From Gordius sp. MW1 (Eukaryota > Nematomorpha > Gordioida > Gordea > Gordiidae): a DNA stretch of 64,000 nucleotides. Each line of letters begins with the position of its first letter. Position 1 is the stretch's first letter. The DNA is taken from contig OZ038531.1 of the NCBI GenBank assembly GCA_964036665.1, forward strand, positions 1,860,001 to 1,924,000, in the 5' to 3' direction. Positions 12,218 through 21,599 of this stretch are shown here, piece after piece. Position numbers and translations under genes: made by a program. The notes under the pieces are model-generated. The model worked only from the letters and a program-made list of their open reading frames with translations, did not search any database and was not told where the DNA came from.

Positions 12218-12539
12218 AATAAATTTTGGGATGGCTCAGTATTTCCTTGATCAAGAGACTGATCTAGTTTAATCAAGCACAGTATTTTCCTTGAGGTACA
12301 ATTTAAACTTCTATTTTTATTAAAATCCTGGGGTCGAAAGTGGTTACTGCAGATACTTGAATGTTTTTTAAATTTAAATTTAGGGCACATCAATTTAATC
12401 CATTTAGACAATAACTCTGGATCTTTTGGAAATCTAAAAATATACATAAATTTATTTATAATTACTTGTGAAATGAAAGCCTTTTGCTATTTTCTTTGTT
12501 AAGGTAAGATATGGAGTTCTTTACTGAGCAAGACCTCAT
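12218..12539 (-). CDS. THAP-type zinc-finger protein, N-terminal exons
   Basis: Two exons, 12539-12466 (ATG) and 12433-12218, joined through a 32-nt intron with matching phase 2; the second ends at a canonical GTAAGT donor. Together they spell a THAP DNA-binding domain: Cys near the start, FPKDPELLSKW, then CSNHFRPQDF with the C-x2-H pair of the C2CH finger. The position where the second zinc Cys is expected (CSVKN-S) is Ser, so zinc binding may be impaired. THAP domains occur both in host regulators and in P-element-type transposases. The following exons were not identified. The first exon is supported by phase and family resemblance only. Confidence 0.6.
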
Positions 12540-12779
12540 ATTCCTACAAATTTTTTTTTAAAAATTTTTTATGTTATTAATTTATTTAAAAAAAAAGATT
12601 AAAAATTTCATTTTTGATGAAATTTAGCATATATTTTAGGATATATCAATTTTACCTTAATTTCAAGAATTTCCACTTGGGCGACTTCTTAAGTTACTTT
12701 CTGATGTTAATGTAAAAAAACAGCTGTTCGGCAGTCTATGGTATTATTAGTCTATGATTTAACTCTCTAAGTGAGCGTA

Positions 12780-13020
12780 TCGGTGCATTCGACCAAAGTT
12801 TAACTGACCAAATATCTATGAATGTCTATAAATATTTAACGAAAATGCACTTTGAGAGGGGTTTACAGAGACAAAAACGTTAGGGTTAGTGTTTTAGTTC
12901 GGGGTTTTAGGTTAGGGTTTGGGTTAGGATTAGATGCACACATTTTAATCGACAAATGCATTTTCGTAGACATTTATTTGTTATTTGCTCTTTGGTCAAT
13001 TGCAACTGAATCCTAAGTGA
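12780..13020. repeat. Inverted repeat around telomere-like GGTTAG repeats
   Basis: GACCAAAGTTTAACTG... near 12800 and ...CTTTGGTCAATTGCAACTG near 12990 form imperfect inverted arms. Between them lie TTAGGG-like units (GTTAGGGTTAG, GGTTAGGGTTTGGG). No coding potential. It looks like an insertion element or a patched break rather than a telomere. Confidence 0.45.
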
Positions 13021-13024
13021 GAAT

Positions 13025-13215
13025 CATGACAATTGTCATCAAGATAGGTTGACAAGTTTAGCAATATTTGTAAAAACTTTATGACATACTTACCTTACCC
13101 AGCGAATTTCCTGAAAAGAATTTATTTGCTCTATAAACGAAATTATCCCCAAGTTAGGTTGAAATCAAGTTTTGTGTTTAAACTCATTTTATGACATCTT
13201 AACACTCGATTTTCG
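13025..13215. repeat. 191-bp direct repeat X, left copy
   Basis: Identical by eye to 17572-17762, so the same unique-looking sequence flanks the Ty3 element on both sides. It is far too long for an integrase target duplication (4-6 bp). Confidence 0.85.
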
Positions 13216-13284
13216 ATCCCGCACAACGGCGGCCCCGCTACGTCAGCTAGCAATAACGACAGCTGTTTCCTCGTGTTACCCATT
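13213..13284. repeat. Displaced 72-bp fragment of Ty3 protease region
   Basis: Identical to 16392-16463 inside the element's protease/RT linker and fused directly to the truncated 3' LTR. TCGAT is shared at the junction with repeat X, so microhomology could have joined them. Confidence 0.8.
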
Positions 13285-13568
13285 TGAGATATAGGGATTG
13301 GAATTTATAATTGGAATCTAAGCAAATGCATAGTCTTATCGTAGCGTTTGAACTATTAATTTTCGAAGCGATAAAACATGGCGACATTCGAAATCGAACA
13401 TGAGAAACGATTGGTCGTCTCGTTTGGGAATACAAATTAAAATACAATATTAAATTATATAACGTAAAATCCCATATATAACATAAACGGTCAATTAACT
13501 CTCTACAGTATTAAATTATATAACGTAAAATCCCATATATAACATAAACGGTCAATTAACTCTCTACA
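13284..13568 (-). repeat. 3' LTR of Ty3 element 1
   Basis: 285 bp, missing the terminal TG. Contains two copies of a 61-bp unit (13448-13508, 13509-13569). The gag-pol stop codon lies inside it. Confidence 0.85.
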
Positions 13569-16500
13569 GTTCCCCCCTTTTCACAGATAAAATCCTTAAG
13601 GAACGCTGGAGGTTTCCGACTCCGCTGTGGGTATCTAGTTTCTTCCCTAGGCGTCCCTGCCTGGATTTGCGATTGATCTCTTGTGGTACTTGTACCCCTG
13701 TTTTGTATTTGTTCTCTTGGAGCACTTGTTCCCTCTTCCCTTTCTGATGGTATTCTTTGTGGCCACCCGTTCTCTTGTCCCAGAGTGGTCCAATTCAGGA
13801 TTTTCCGTTTCCTTACTTGATCCACGTGTCGGTGGTGATTCCTTCCCTGTGCCCATACATCGTAGGACCGACTACCATGCTTGGCTTTTATCGTGCCTTC
13901 TACCCATTTGCTTGGACCCAGAAACATGCGCACCCAAACCAAGTCTCCTACGTTGAACGTCCGCGGGTTCCCGGTCTCTACCCATTGTTGTGGTACGGTT
14001 TCCCTCAACACCTCCCATTCGGTTCGCATCCTTCTTTTCAGCATCATCTCTGCCGGGCTTTTATTGGTTGCGGGGTGTTTTGTAGATCTGTAGTTTTCCA
14101 AAAATCTACTCAGCCCTACTTCCGACTCGTTCCTAATGATGGCTTCTTTAATTAATCGTACGTATCTTTCCGCCAACCCGTTCGACGCCGGATGGTAAGG
14201 AGCTGTCCATCGTTGATTAATTCCCCTCGACTTGCAAAATTTCTGTAACTCCTGCCCTTTGAATTGGGGACCGTTATCTGATATTAACCAAGGTGGATTT
14301 CCAAATCTAGCGAACGTTTCGGCCAGTTTTTTTATAACGGTTGTCGCCGTGGTGTCTTCTAATTTAAACACCTCTACCCATTTCGAGCTATTGTCCACCA
14401 TCACGAGGTATGACTTACCCTTGAGAGGACCCATGATATCGATATGTACTTGGACCCATGGTTTATGGCTAGGTTGACACTCTATCAATGGTGCCCTCTT
14501 GGTCGCCGCAGCCGTGTAATTGCAACTCCGGCACCCTTTCGCTACGCTCAATAAATCATCGTCCAGAGTCGGCCACCATATATACTGCCGCGCCACTTCT
14601 TGCATTCGCTTGATACCTACGTGGCCCCTATGTAGACTTTGGAGTACCACTCCTCGTAACTTCGCCGGAATTAAAATTCGTCCCCCTTTGTAAAATATTA
14701 TGCTTTTGGTTTCGTGTAACTTTGGCAGGTGTTTTTCGTAGGTGCGTTTTAGACCACACGTGACCATTGTATTTTGTTTACCCCTAATCCATTCTTTTAA
14801 TTGCCGCAGCCCCGGATCCTCCAAGGTGTGTTGTTTTACCACGTCCAAAGATATAAACGGATTCATCGAGTCCTCTGGTATTTCCTCGCTAACCTGATAC
14901 GCGTGTTCGTTCGGATTTCTAGACAAAAAATCCGCCGCGTTTTCGGCTCCCTTGTTGTATTCGAACTTGGTCGTATAGCCCGATACCGTGAGCGCCCACC
15001 TGGTTAGGCGCGGTGACCACTGTTCCTTGCCCCTTTTGCTCTGATCGAATATATATATAAGCGGTCTATGATCCGTCATGATAGTAACGCTTCGACCTTG
15101 TACATATTCGTTGAACTTTTTTAGACCATACACCACCGCCAGGGCCTCTCGTTCGATCGTCGAATACCGGCTTTCGCTATCGTTTAATGCTCTTGAAGCA
15201 TAGGCCACCACTCTCCAATTCTCTCCTGGTGCTCGTTGCTGTAAGATGGCCCCTAACCCCGTACCCGAGGCGTCTACGACCAGGCCGGTCTCCCACTCTC
15301 CATTGAAGTACGCCAGAACGGGGGCTTTCGTAAGCGCGGACTTGATAGCTTCAAATGCTCCTTGCTGTTCTTCACCCCAGTGGTACATCACGTTCTTTTT
15401 CATGAGTTTCTGAATCGGGTGAATGATTTTGGCGTAGTCCTTAATGAACTTTGAAAAGTATGTTGTTAACCCAAGGAAGGACCTTATTTCGTTTTTGTTA
15501 GTTAAGTTTTTCCACTGCTTGACTAATTCGGCTTTGCTGTCGTTGATTTGAATCCCCTTGCTACTTATTACGTATCCCAAAAAGGTTACTTCCTTCGCCC
15601 ACAAGGTACTCTTGGCAATGTTCGGCACGAACCCCCACTTTTGTAACGTTTCTAGTACCTTGAGTAACCTCTCGTTGTGAATTTCCTCCGTCTCCCCTGC
15701 GATTAGGATATCGTCGATGTAAACCGCTACCCCTTCCATGCCTCCTAATATTTGGTCCATTGTCTTTTGAAAAATGGCCGCGGCACAATTTAAACCGAAC
15801 GGCATCCGGTTAACTTTAAATAGGCCCTTGTGCGTAGAGATAGTCAATCGTTGACTCGTCTCTGGCCCTAATTCGAGCTGTAAGTATGCTTTCGTAAGGT
15901 CCAGCTTCGTAAAATAGCGTGCATTATCAAGTTTATTCAGTAAGTCTTCGATTTTGGGTAAGGGGTACAACAACCCTTGCGCGTATTTATTTATAGTAAA
16001 CCGGTAGTCTATACATAATCGCAGAGTTCCATCGCTTTTTTTCACGGGTACCACCGGGCTGGCCCATCTTGAGAAATCGATTGGTTCAATCACCCCATCC
16101 TTGACCCATTTATTCAGCTCCTCTTCTACTTCTTTCTTCCACGCCATCGGCACCCTTCGAGCGGGGATAAATACGGGCTCTATGCCCTCTTTTAACGGCA
16201 CCTCCACCGTCATTCCCTTGACCGCTAGTGGGAGTACGTCTTGCTGGCCACCCCACTGCTTCATCACGTGCTGGATCGCGGCCTTGGTGTCCTTCGGTCT
16301 TTCTACGAAATTGACCGCGAACCGTTCCGCCGCAGCCCTCGAGTTCCAACGTATTTGACGCCAGATTTCGGGCTCGAACTCCTGTATCCAATCGATCCCG
16401 CACAACGGCGGCCCCGCTACGTCAGCTAGCAATAACGACAGCTGTTTCCTCGTGTTACCCATTCGGACATCGACTTGCACCTTGGCTACGATCCTTATTT

Positions 16501-17248
16501 CCTCGTGGCCGTACGCGTATACCGTCGGGACGGGCTCTTTGTTGCGTGGGATCTCCTTCGCCCATATTCGCGCCGGTATGATCGACACCGTCGCGCCCGT
16601 ATCAAAGATAAATTGGAACAAATCGTTATTAATGTATACGTCAACTGTTAACACATCTAAAGCATGGTTTAACCTGGGAATCCGGGCCGGTCCAGTCCAC
16701 GCTTCTCGTCCCGCCACCACGCTCCATGCCTCCTCGGACCCGTCCTGCAAGGTGCTTAGCCCCCCTTCTACTGTCTCGGCCGTTAACGCCAGTTCTCGTA
16801 GGCGGTCCCATTTGATATCATCTTCTGATAATAGCCTCGCCTGTAAGCTTCTATCGCGCAATCCTATAATAAATTGGTCGACGATTCTGTTTTGCAATTC
16901 TTCGTTTCCGAAGTTGCAGCTGTTAGCTCCGGCCTTGAGTCTATTAGCGTACGCGTCTATTGACTCTCCCTGGCCTTGTCGCATCTTTGAGAATTCGTGT
17001 CTCTTTGCTCTCCTACAAGGGTTCTTTCGGAATAACTTCTTTAACCGCTCTTTCGCTTCTTCATATGTCATCCCTGTCAACTCTTGCGGCCTATAATCCT
17101 CTAGAATTAATTGGAATGCATCCCCCTCGAGGCTGGTTAATAATAGAGCCGCTTTTTGCTCATCTGTCTCCGTCTTATTACTTCTAAGGAATAACTCGAA
17201 TTGAGTTAAAAACACGTCGATATCAGCCGTTGTTTTATATTTCTGCAT
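13556..17248 (-). CDS. Ty3 gag-pol polyprotein, single intact frame (1230 aa)
   Basis: Retrotransposon polyprotein in one open frame. Residues 1-190 are Gag-like (capsid fold, no CCHC zinc knuckle visible). The protease has DTGATVSIIP at 216-225. Reverse transcriptase runs from about 380 to 620 with the YIDD catalytic box at 510-513. RNase H starts near 658 (VVDASGTGLGA). Integrase has an HHCC finger (H873, H876, C906, C909) and the catalytic triad D937, D991, E1027, the last two 35 residues apart. An integrase C-terminal domain and a basic tail follow. All key residues are present, so the copy could be active. Gag is short and fused in frame to Pol, with no frameshift. The start is the Met about 36 nt inside the 5' LTR, just after the primer-binding region. 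Confidence 0.92.
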   Translation of the reverse strand: MQKYKTTADIDVFLTQFELFLRSNKTETDEQKAALLLTSLEGDAFQLILEDYRPQELTGMTYEEAKERLKKLFRKNPCRRAKRHEFSKMRQGQGESIDAYANRLKAGANSCNFGNEELQNRIVDQFIIGLRDRSLQARLLSEDDIKWDRLRELALTAETVEGGLSTLQDGSEEAWSVVAGREAWTGPARIPRLNHALDVLTVDVYINNDLFQFIFDTGATVSIIPARIWAKEIPRNKEPVPTVYAYGHEEIRIVAKVQVDVRMGNTRKQLSLLLADVAGPPLCGIDWIQEFEPEIWRQIRWNSRAAAERFAVNFVERPKDTKAAIQHVMKQWGGQQDVLPLAVKGMTVEVPLKEGIEPVFIPARRVPMAWKKEVEEELNKWVKDGVIEPIDFSRWASPVVPVKKSDGTLRLCIDYRFTINKYAQGLLYPLPKIEDLLNKLDNARYFTKLDLTKAYLQLELGPETSQRLTISTHKGLFKVNRMPFGLNCAAAIFQKTMDQILGGMEGVAVYIDDILIAGETEEIHNERLLKVLETLQKWGFVPNIAKSTLWAKEVTFLGYVISSKGIQINDSKAELVKQWKNLTNKNEIRSFLGLTTYFSKFIKDYAKIIHPIQKLMKKNVMYHWGEEQQGAFEAIKSALTKAPVLAYFNGEWETGLVVDASGTGLGAILQQRAPGENWRVVAYASRALNDSESRYSTIEREALAVVYGLKKFNEYVQGRSVTIMTDHRPLIYIFDQSKRGKEQWSPRLTRWALTVSGYTTKFEYNKGAENAADFLSRNPNEHAYQVSEEIPEDSMNPFISLDVVKQHTLEDPGLRQLKEWIRGKQNTMVTCGLKRTYEKHLPKLHETKSIIFYKGGRILIPAKLRGVVLQSLHRGHVGIKRMQEVARQYIWWPTLDDDLLSVAKGCRSCNYTAAATKRAPLIECQPSHKPWVQVHIDIMGPLKGKSYLVMVDNSSKWVEVFKLEDTTATTVIKKLAETFARFGNPPWLISDNGPQFKGQELQKFCKSRGINQRWTAPYHPASNGLAERYVRLIKEAIIRNESEVGLSRFLENYRSTKHPATNKSPAEMMLKRRMRTEWEVLRETVPQQWVETGNPRTFNVGDLVWVRMFLGPSKWVEGTIKAKHGSRSYDVWAQGRNHHRHVDQVRKRKILNWTTLGQENGWPQRIPSEREEGTSAPREQIQNRGTSTTRDQSQIQAGTPREETRYPQRSRKPPAFLKDFICEKGGTVES

Positions 17249-17284
17249 CCCCGTGTAGATTATCCTACTCGCACGTCGCCAAAC

Positions 17285-17571
17285 TGTTGAGATATAGGGA
17301 TTGGAATTTATAATTGGAATCTAAGCAAATGCATAGTCTTATCGTAGCGTTTGAACTATTAATTTTCGAAGCGATAAAACATGGCGACATTCGAAATCGA
17401 ACATGAGAAACGATTGGTCGTCTCGTTTGGGAATACAAATTAAAATACAATATTAAATTATATAACGTAAAATCCCATATATAACATAAACGGTCAATTA
17501 ACTCTCTACAGTATTAAATTATATAACGTAAAATCCCATATATAACATAAACGGTCAATTAACTCTCTACA
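17285..17571 (-). repeat. 5' LTR of Ty3 element 1
   Basis: 287 bp, TG...CA, with the same duplicated 61-bp terminal unit as its partner. It borders repeat X directly. Confidence 0.9.
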
Positions 17572-17762
17572 CATGACAATTGTCATCAAGATAGGTTGAC
17601 AAGTTTAGCAATATTTGTAAAAACTTTATGACATACTTACCTTACCCAGCGAATTTCCTGAAAAGAATTTATTTGCTCTATAAACGAAATTATCCCCAAG
17701 TTAGGTTGAAATCAAGTTTTGTGTTTAAACTCATTTTATGACATCTTAACACTCGATTTTCG
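17572..17762. repeat. 191-bp direct repeat X, right copy
   Basis: Same sequence as 13025-13215, without visible differences. It starts CATGACAATTGTCATC, a small palindrome. Confidence 0.85.
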
Positions 17763-18259
17763 TTAAAAGTTATTTAGCTCTTTCTACGACATGACATTTG
17801 TCACCAAAACCGACTAAAAGAACTTAGGACTTTTCTTAGTCGGACACTTAAGGTCAACTAAACAAAACCATTGTCTTTTACCACATAGGTAACACTTAGG
17901 ACATGTAAGATTGACATAGATGGTTCAAATCTCGCTTGAAATACATGATTTATTATGAAATTTAATTCAATTATTGAGCAAAAATTACTGAGTAACATTA
18001 AATAAAAACTGAATAATTAAATAAATTATTACTAAGCATTTAATTAATCTACTGAGCAAAAATTGAATTCTGGGTATAATAATTTGTTCTTAAAAAATAG
18101 TAATTGACCCTCACTTAATAAATATAATTTTAAAATTTGAGGACTAGTGTCATAACAAAAATAATTTGATTTTTCTGACTCATGCCATTACGCCTCCTAT
18201 CAGACATGTCATTCAAGTAGACGAATCTTGCAAAAAAAATTTAATATGTTAGGCACAAC
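17763..18259. other. AT-rich DNA, possible decayed family T MITE
   Basis: No gene recognised. The stretch near 17800-17880 (CCGACTAAAAG ... AGTCGGACAC ... GGTCAACTAAAC) resembles the interior of the family T MITEs but lacks clear ends. Confidence 0.35.
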
Positions 18260-18404
18260 CATGGGCGTAGCCAGCATCGGAATTGGAGGGGGGCAAAAAT
18301 GATTTAGGGAGGAGCAAAATAATCATTTTTTGAAATTTTAGCCATAAATCTTTGAATTTAGAGGGGGCAGCCGCCCCTCCCTGTTTCCCTTGGCTACGCC
18401 CATG
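18260..18404. mobile_element. hAT-type MITE family H, copy 5
   Basis: CATGGGCGTAGCCAGC at the left and TGGCTACGCCCATG at the right, with G-rich and C-rich arms. The flanks GGCACAAC / TGCACAAA match at 6 of 8 positions. Confidence 0.8.
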
Positions 18405-18414
18405 TGCACAAAAA

Positions 18415-18870
18415 AGACAATTTATTAATTCAAGTTGTCCTTAAAAAGGCAAAGTCTCCTTAATCCTTGAGACCTCAGATCCTTCTCTGCAAGGTAGGAT
18501 GCCCCTTAAAGGCTCTTCTCTAGTACCCTGACAAAATGGCCTATCCCTCAAATGGGATTTCATTTAAATTGACTTATTTGCCCCTTCCCATTTTAATTAC
18601 AACCCTATCGTTACAGCAGAATGGCACAAAATTACAAAATATTCTGCCCTTTTGGCCTCCAATATTTTTCTGGTTCCTTTGATAAACAGGCCATGGATTT
18701 TTTTAGCGAAATTGGATACGTTTACTGATGTCTAAATTATCCACATCTTTTTTACTCAACAAGCAACAACTTGGGATTCTTCTTGTACGATACAACTTTA
18801 AATCCTTGCCGATTATTAGCCTATTCTAGACAATAATCATATAGATCTTTTTAACTAAAAAAAATTATAC
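18415..18870 (-). repeat. Dispersed repeat D, copy 2
   Basis: Inverted relative of 9363-9830. No frames, class unknown. Confidence 0.55.
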
Positions 18871-19177
18871 TTTAAATAAAAAAATACATAATATTTATTT
18901 CTCAAGTATTATTATGATTATCCAACATGCAAATAATTTAATTAAATTTTACGATACAATTAATCTCTTTATTAAATATAATTTCTTAAAATAAGAACAA
19001 TATATCAACAATAAAAAATTAATATTATTTTTTCATCATTATAAAAAAATAAAAAAGATTATTTAAGGAATTTAAACAAAAACATTAAAAAAGTGATTTA
19101 TTGCATAAATTAAGCATTTATATACGATGAAGAAATGTGACAAAATTAGCATTTAAGATTGGATTTTAATTATCGTT

Positions 19178-20335
19178 TTATATTTGTCTTCTGGTAGGTC
19201 CATTGCTATATGTGACAGATCTAATAGGTGATTTTAAATTAGTAGCTGCCTGGTGCTGCAATTCATAGCATGAAGGATGTATTTTGAAGCCATACAATCT
19301 AAATTATTAAATTTATTCATATTACATTTAAACCTACAATATTACAAATTCAATTGATTCATAAATATAAAATCTTTATTTGAATAGAAACTTATTAGTT
19401 TACTATTAACTAAAAATTATAAAAACAATAATAATACAAATTAAAATTTATAATCTACACAAGTATTGTATGCAAAACACCTATTTATAAAAAATAACAG
19501 AAGTATAATAAATATGTGATAAAAATTATAGAGCATCTAAAAATGATGTCTACATAATGTAAACTAATGCTATTACTAGATAACATTAAAATTATTTTTG
19601 AATTTGCTTACTTAGCTACAAATTCACTACTAGGTTTTTTTGGTCTATACTCTGGGTGAACCATAAAAAGCATATGTGGAAATCCTGTACCAAAATAAGC
19701 ACCATCAGTGTGTTGATGCTTTGATGATCGTGGATTATACATATCCATGCATTTTGGGCAATAAAGTTTAACCATGGCTTCACCTGGAACATCTGATAAT
19801 CCTATATAAAAAAATGTGTAAGTACGGCAGTGTATTTATATGATGATTTGTAATAAAAACCTATAGGTAACAAAGGTTGTGATTCACAATAAACTCTTGG
19901 GCAGTAGCCAAAATCTCCTTGTTGATATTTTTCAAGCTAACAATTATATAAATAACTAATTTTATTTTACCATTTGAGCTATTCCTCTATTTGTTAAAAT
20001 ATATCTTGCATGAATTAAACCATAAAGCATTTCAGCAGCTTGTTCAATTATATCGCTTTGGTGAGGATTGTCTTCCAAATCATCTTCTATTAAAAGGTTA
20101 AATTTAATAATTTGGTAAAATACCAGGCTCTAAGTCCAAAATCATATCCAATGCAAGTCTGTAGTGAGGAACTTGCTCGCTTAGTCCAGTTAAATTAAAT
20201 CTATCTTGGATATACTCCTCGTCTACCTAACTTTTGTACATAATTGTCTAAAATTAAACATACTTCACAAAAAAACTCATTCCCACGTAATCCGCAAAAC
20301 CATGTAATCCAAGAAACTTCTTCAGAACTGCTCAT
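19178..20335 (-). CDS. CSNK2B: Casein kinase II regulatory subunit beta, complete, six exons
   Basis: Regulatory subunit of the CK2 tetramer; dimerises through a zinc finger and recruits substrates. Coding exons in order: 20335-20264, 20226-20124, 20086-19971, 19936-19861, 19801-19612 and 19298-19178. All are GT/AG with consistent phases, giving 225 residues (vertebrate CK2 beta is 215). The protein begins [20 protein letters not shown]. It has the acidic loop (DLEPEDDLEDN), NRGIAQM, and the four zinc Cys in YCPRVYC and LYCPKCM. It continues with [20 protein letters not shown] and a [10 protein letters not shown]-terminal helix region. Three introns are only 37, 37 and 34 nt long; the last is 313 nt. 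The conserved autophosphorylation SSSEE start fixes the initiator Met. No defect seen. Confidence 0.95.
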
Positions 20336-21114
20336 TTTAGCTAGCGAAGGTGCGATGATTGGTCTTTTAGTCAAAAGTATTAGATTAAAGTCGCCATAAA
20401 AGGTAGCTAACGTTATTCTCGATAGCCCCTATAATTGTTATTAGGTTTATTTAATAAAATTTAATGTTAATTTAAATACAGTTTTGTAATTTTGTATATT
20501 GAAAATAATTTAATTTCAGTAAAAAGCTTATATAAATCAAATCTACGTATATTACGCATTGTAATTTTTATGTATAAATAATATTTATTATAAAAATTAA
20601 GAGGTACATTCAATCCCAACCAAAATACTTGTATTAGAGATATAAAATTTGCTTAATTTTGTCTTAACAATTGCATAAGTGAGCTTGCCTTCAGAATTAA
20701 AATTAAATATGCTAATGGTTTTATTCAATTTATTATAGTAAGCTCATGTTTTCAATTTTTTCTCTATACATTAAATATTATTTCATTTAATATAAACAAG
20801 CATTTATTCTTCCTGTGCGGAGCTTATGTCTATACATAAAATATTTATTATTGAGCTGGATATGTTAAAAATAATATAACAAAACAATGACAATAGCACA
20901 ATAATGTATCTATAAACCATAAATGCAATACAGTTAAAAAGTGAGAATCACTGCGCCTAAAATTTAAAAAAATAATATTAAAGCGATTTTTGACATTTAT
21001 CCGAAAAAAATAAATTTTAACATATTTACATAATTTTTTAAAATAAAGTTATTTTTATTATAAATATACTTCAGAAAATTACTCAAAATACTTTTAAAGA
21101 CAAATATTGAGGTT

Positions 21115-21299
21115 TTAAAACCAAATGGAGTTGCACCTTTTGGAGTAAGAGAATAGCTGCGACAACAGCCCACATTTAACATATAATAAATGATGAATAC
21201 TTCAAAATTTAATTGTTTAAAATAGAAAATTTATTCATACTTGCATGGCTTTGAGACCATACTGAATTCAGGATAAATCTTTCTCAACCAACATTTAAG
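21115..21299 (-). CDS. Candidate two-exon 3' end of an unknown gene
   Basis: Exon 21299-21241 (phase 0 start after a TAG acceptor) and exon 21199-21115 (to TAA) join across a 41-nt intron with a GTATGA donor and matching phase 2. The product has LKCWLRKIYPEF and four Cys in about 48 residues. No family was recognised and no start exon was found. The only support is phase consistency and an intron length typical of this genome, so it may be chance. Confidence 0.25.
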
Positions 21300-21599
21300 C
21301 TAAGCCTCCTAAATCCATTTATTTTAATGATGACTAAATTTTTATTATCCTTGTAGTTTATTTTCTATAAATAACATGCACTAGCTATGGCGGTCACAAG
21401 TCCGTGCAAAAAGTGGTTGACGTCCGGTCGGATAACGGCTATAAAAACCAAGTTCAAAATCTTAATAGTTCCAAACGAAACTAACAACAGAAATTTAGGG
21501 CGTCCTCTGCACACGACGCGCACTGCATAACCTGCCCGTGCAATGTGAAAATATACTAGGGTTAATACCCTCACAACGAAGGCGGTAAAGGAAATTAGT

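Larger units (their letters stand above)
13284..17571 (-). mobile_element. Ty3/Gypsy LTR retrotransposon (element 1), young copy
   Basis: The LTRs at 13284-13568 and 17285-17571 (TGTTGAG...CTCTACA, 287 bp) look identical, so insertion is recent. The left (3') LTR lacks its first TG. Each LTR ends in two tandem 61-bp units. The primer-binding region inside the right LTR begins TGGCGACGTGCGAG on the minus strand. A purine tract (GTGAAAAGGGGGGAA) precedes the 3' LTR. It contains one intact gag-pol frame. No normal short TSD is visible because of the flanking 191-bp repeat. Confidence 0.9.

Noticed and set aside
13681..17187. Many plus-strand open frames up to 214 codons
   Set aside because: They are antisense shadows of the intact Ty3 gag-pol on the minus strand.
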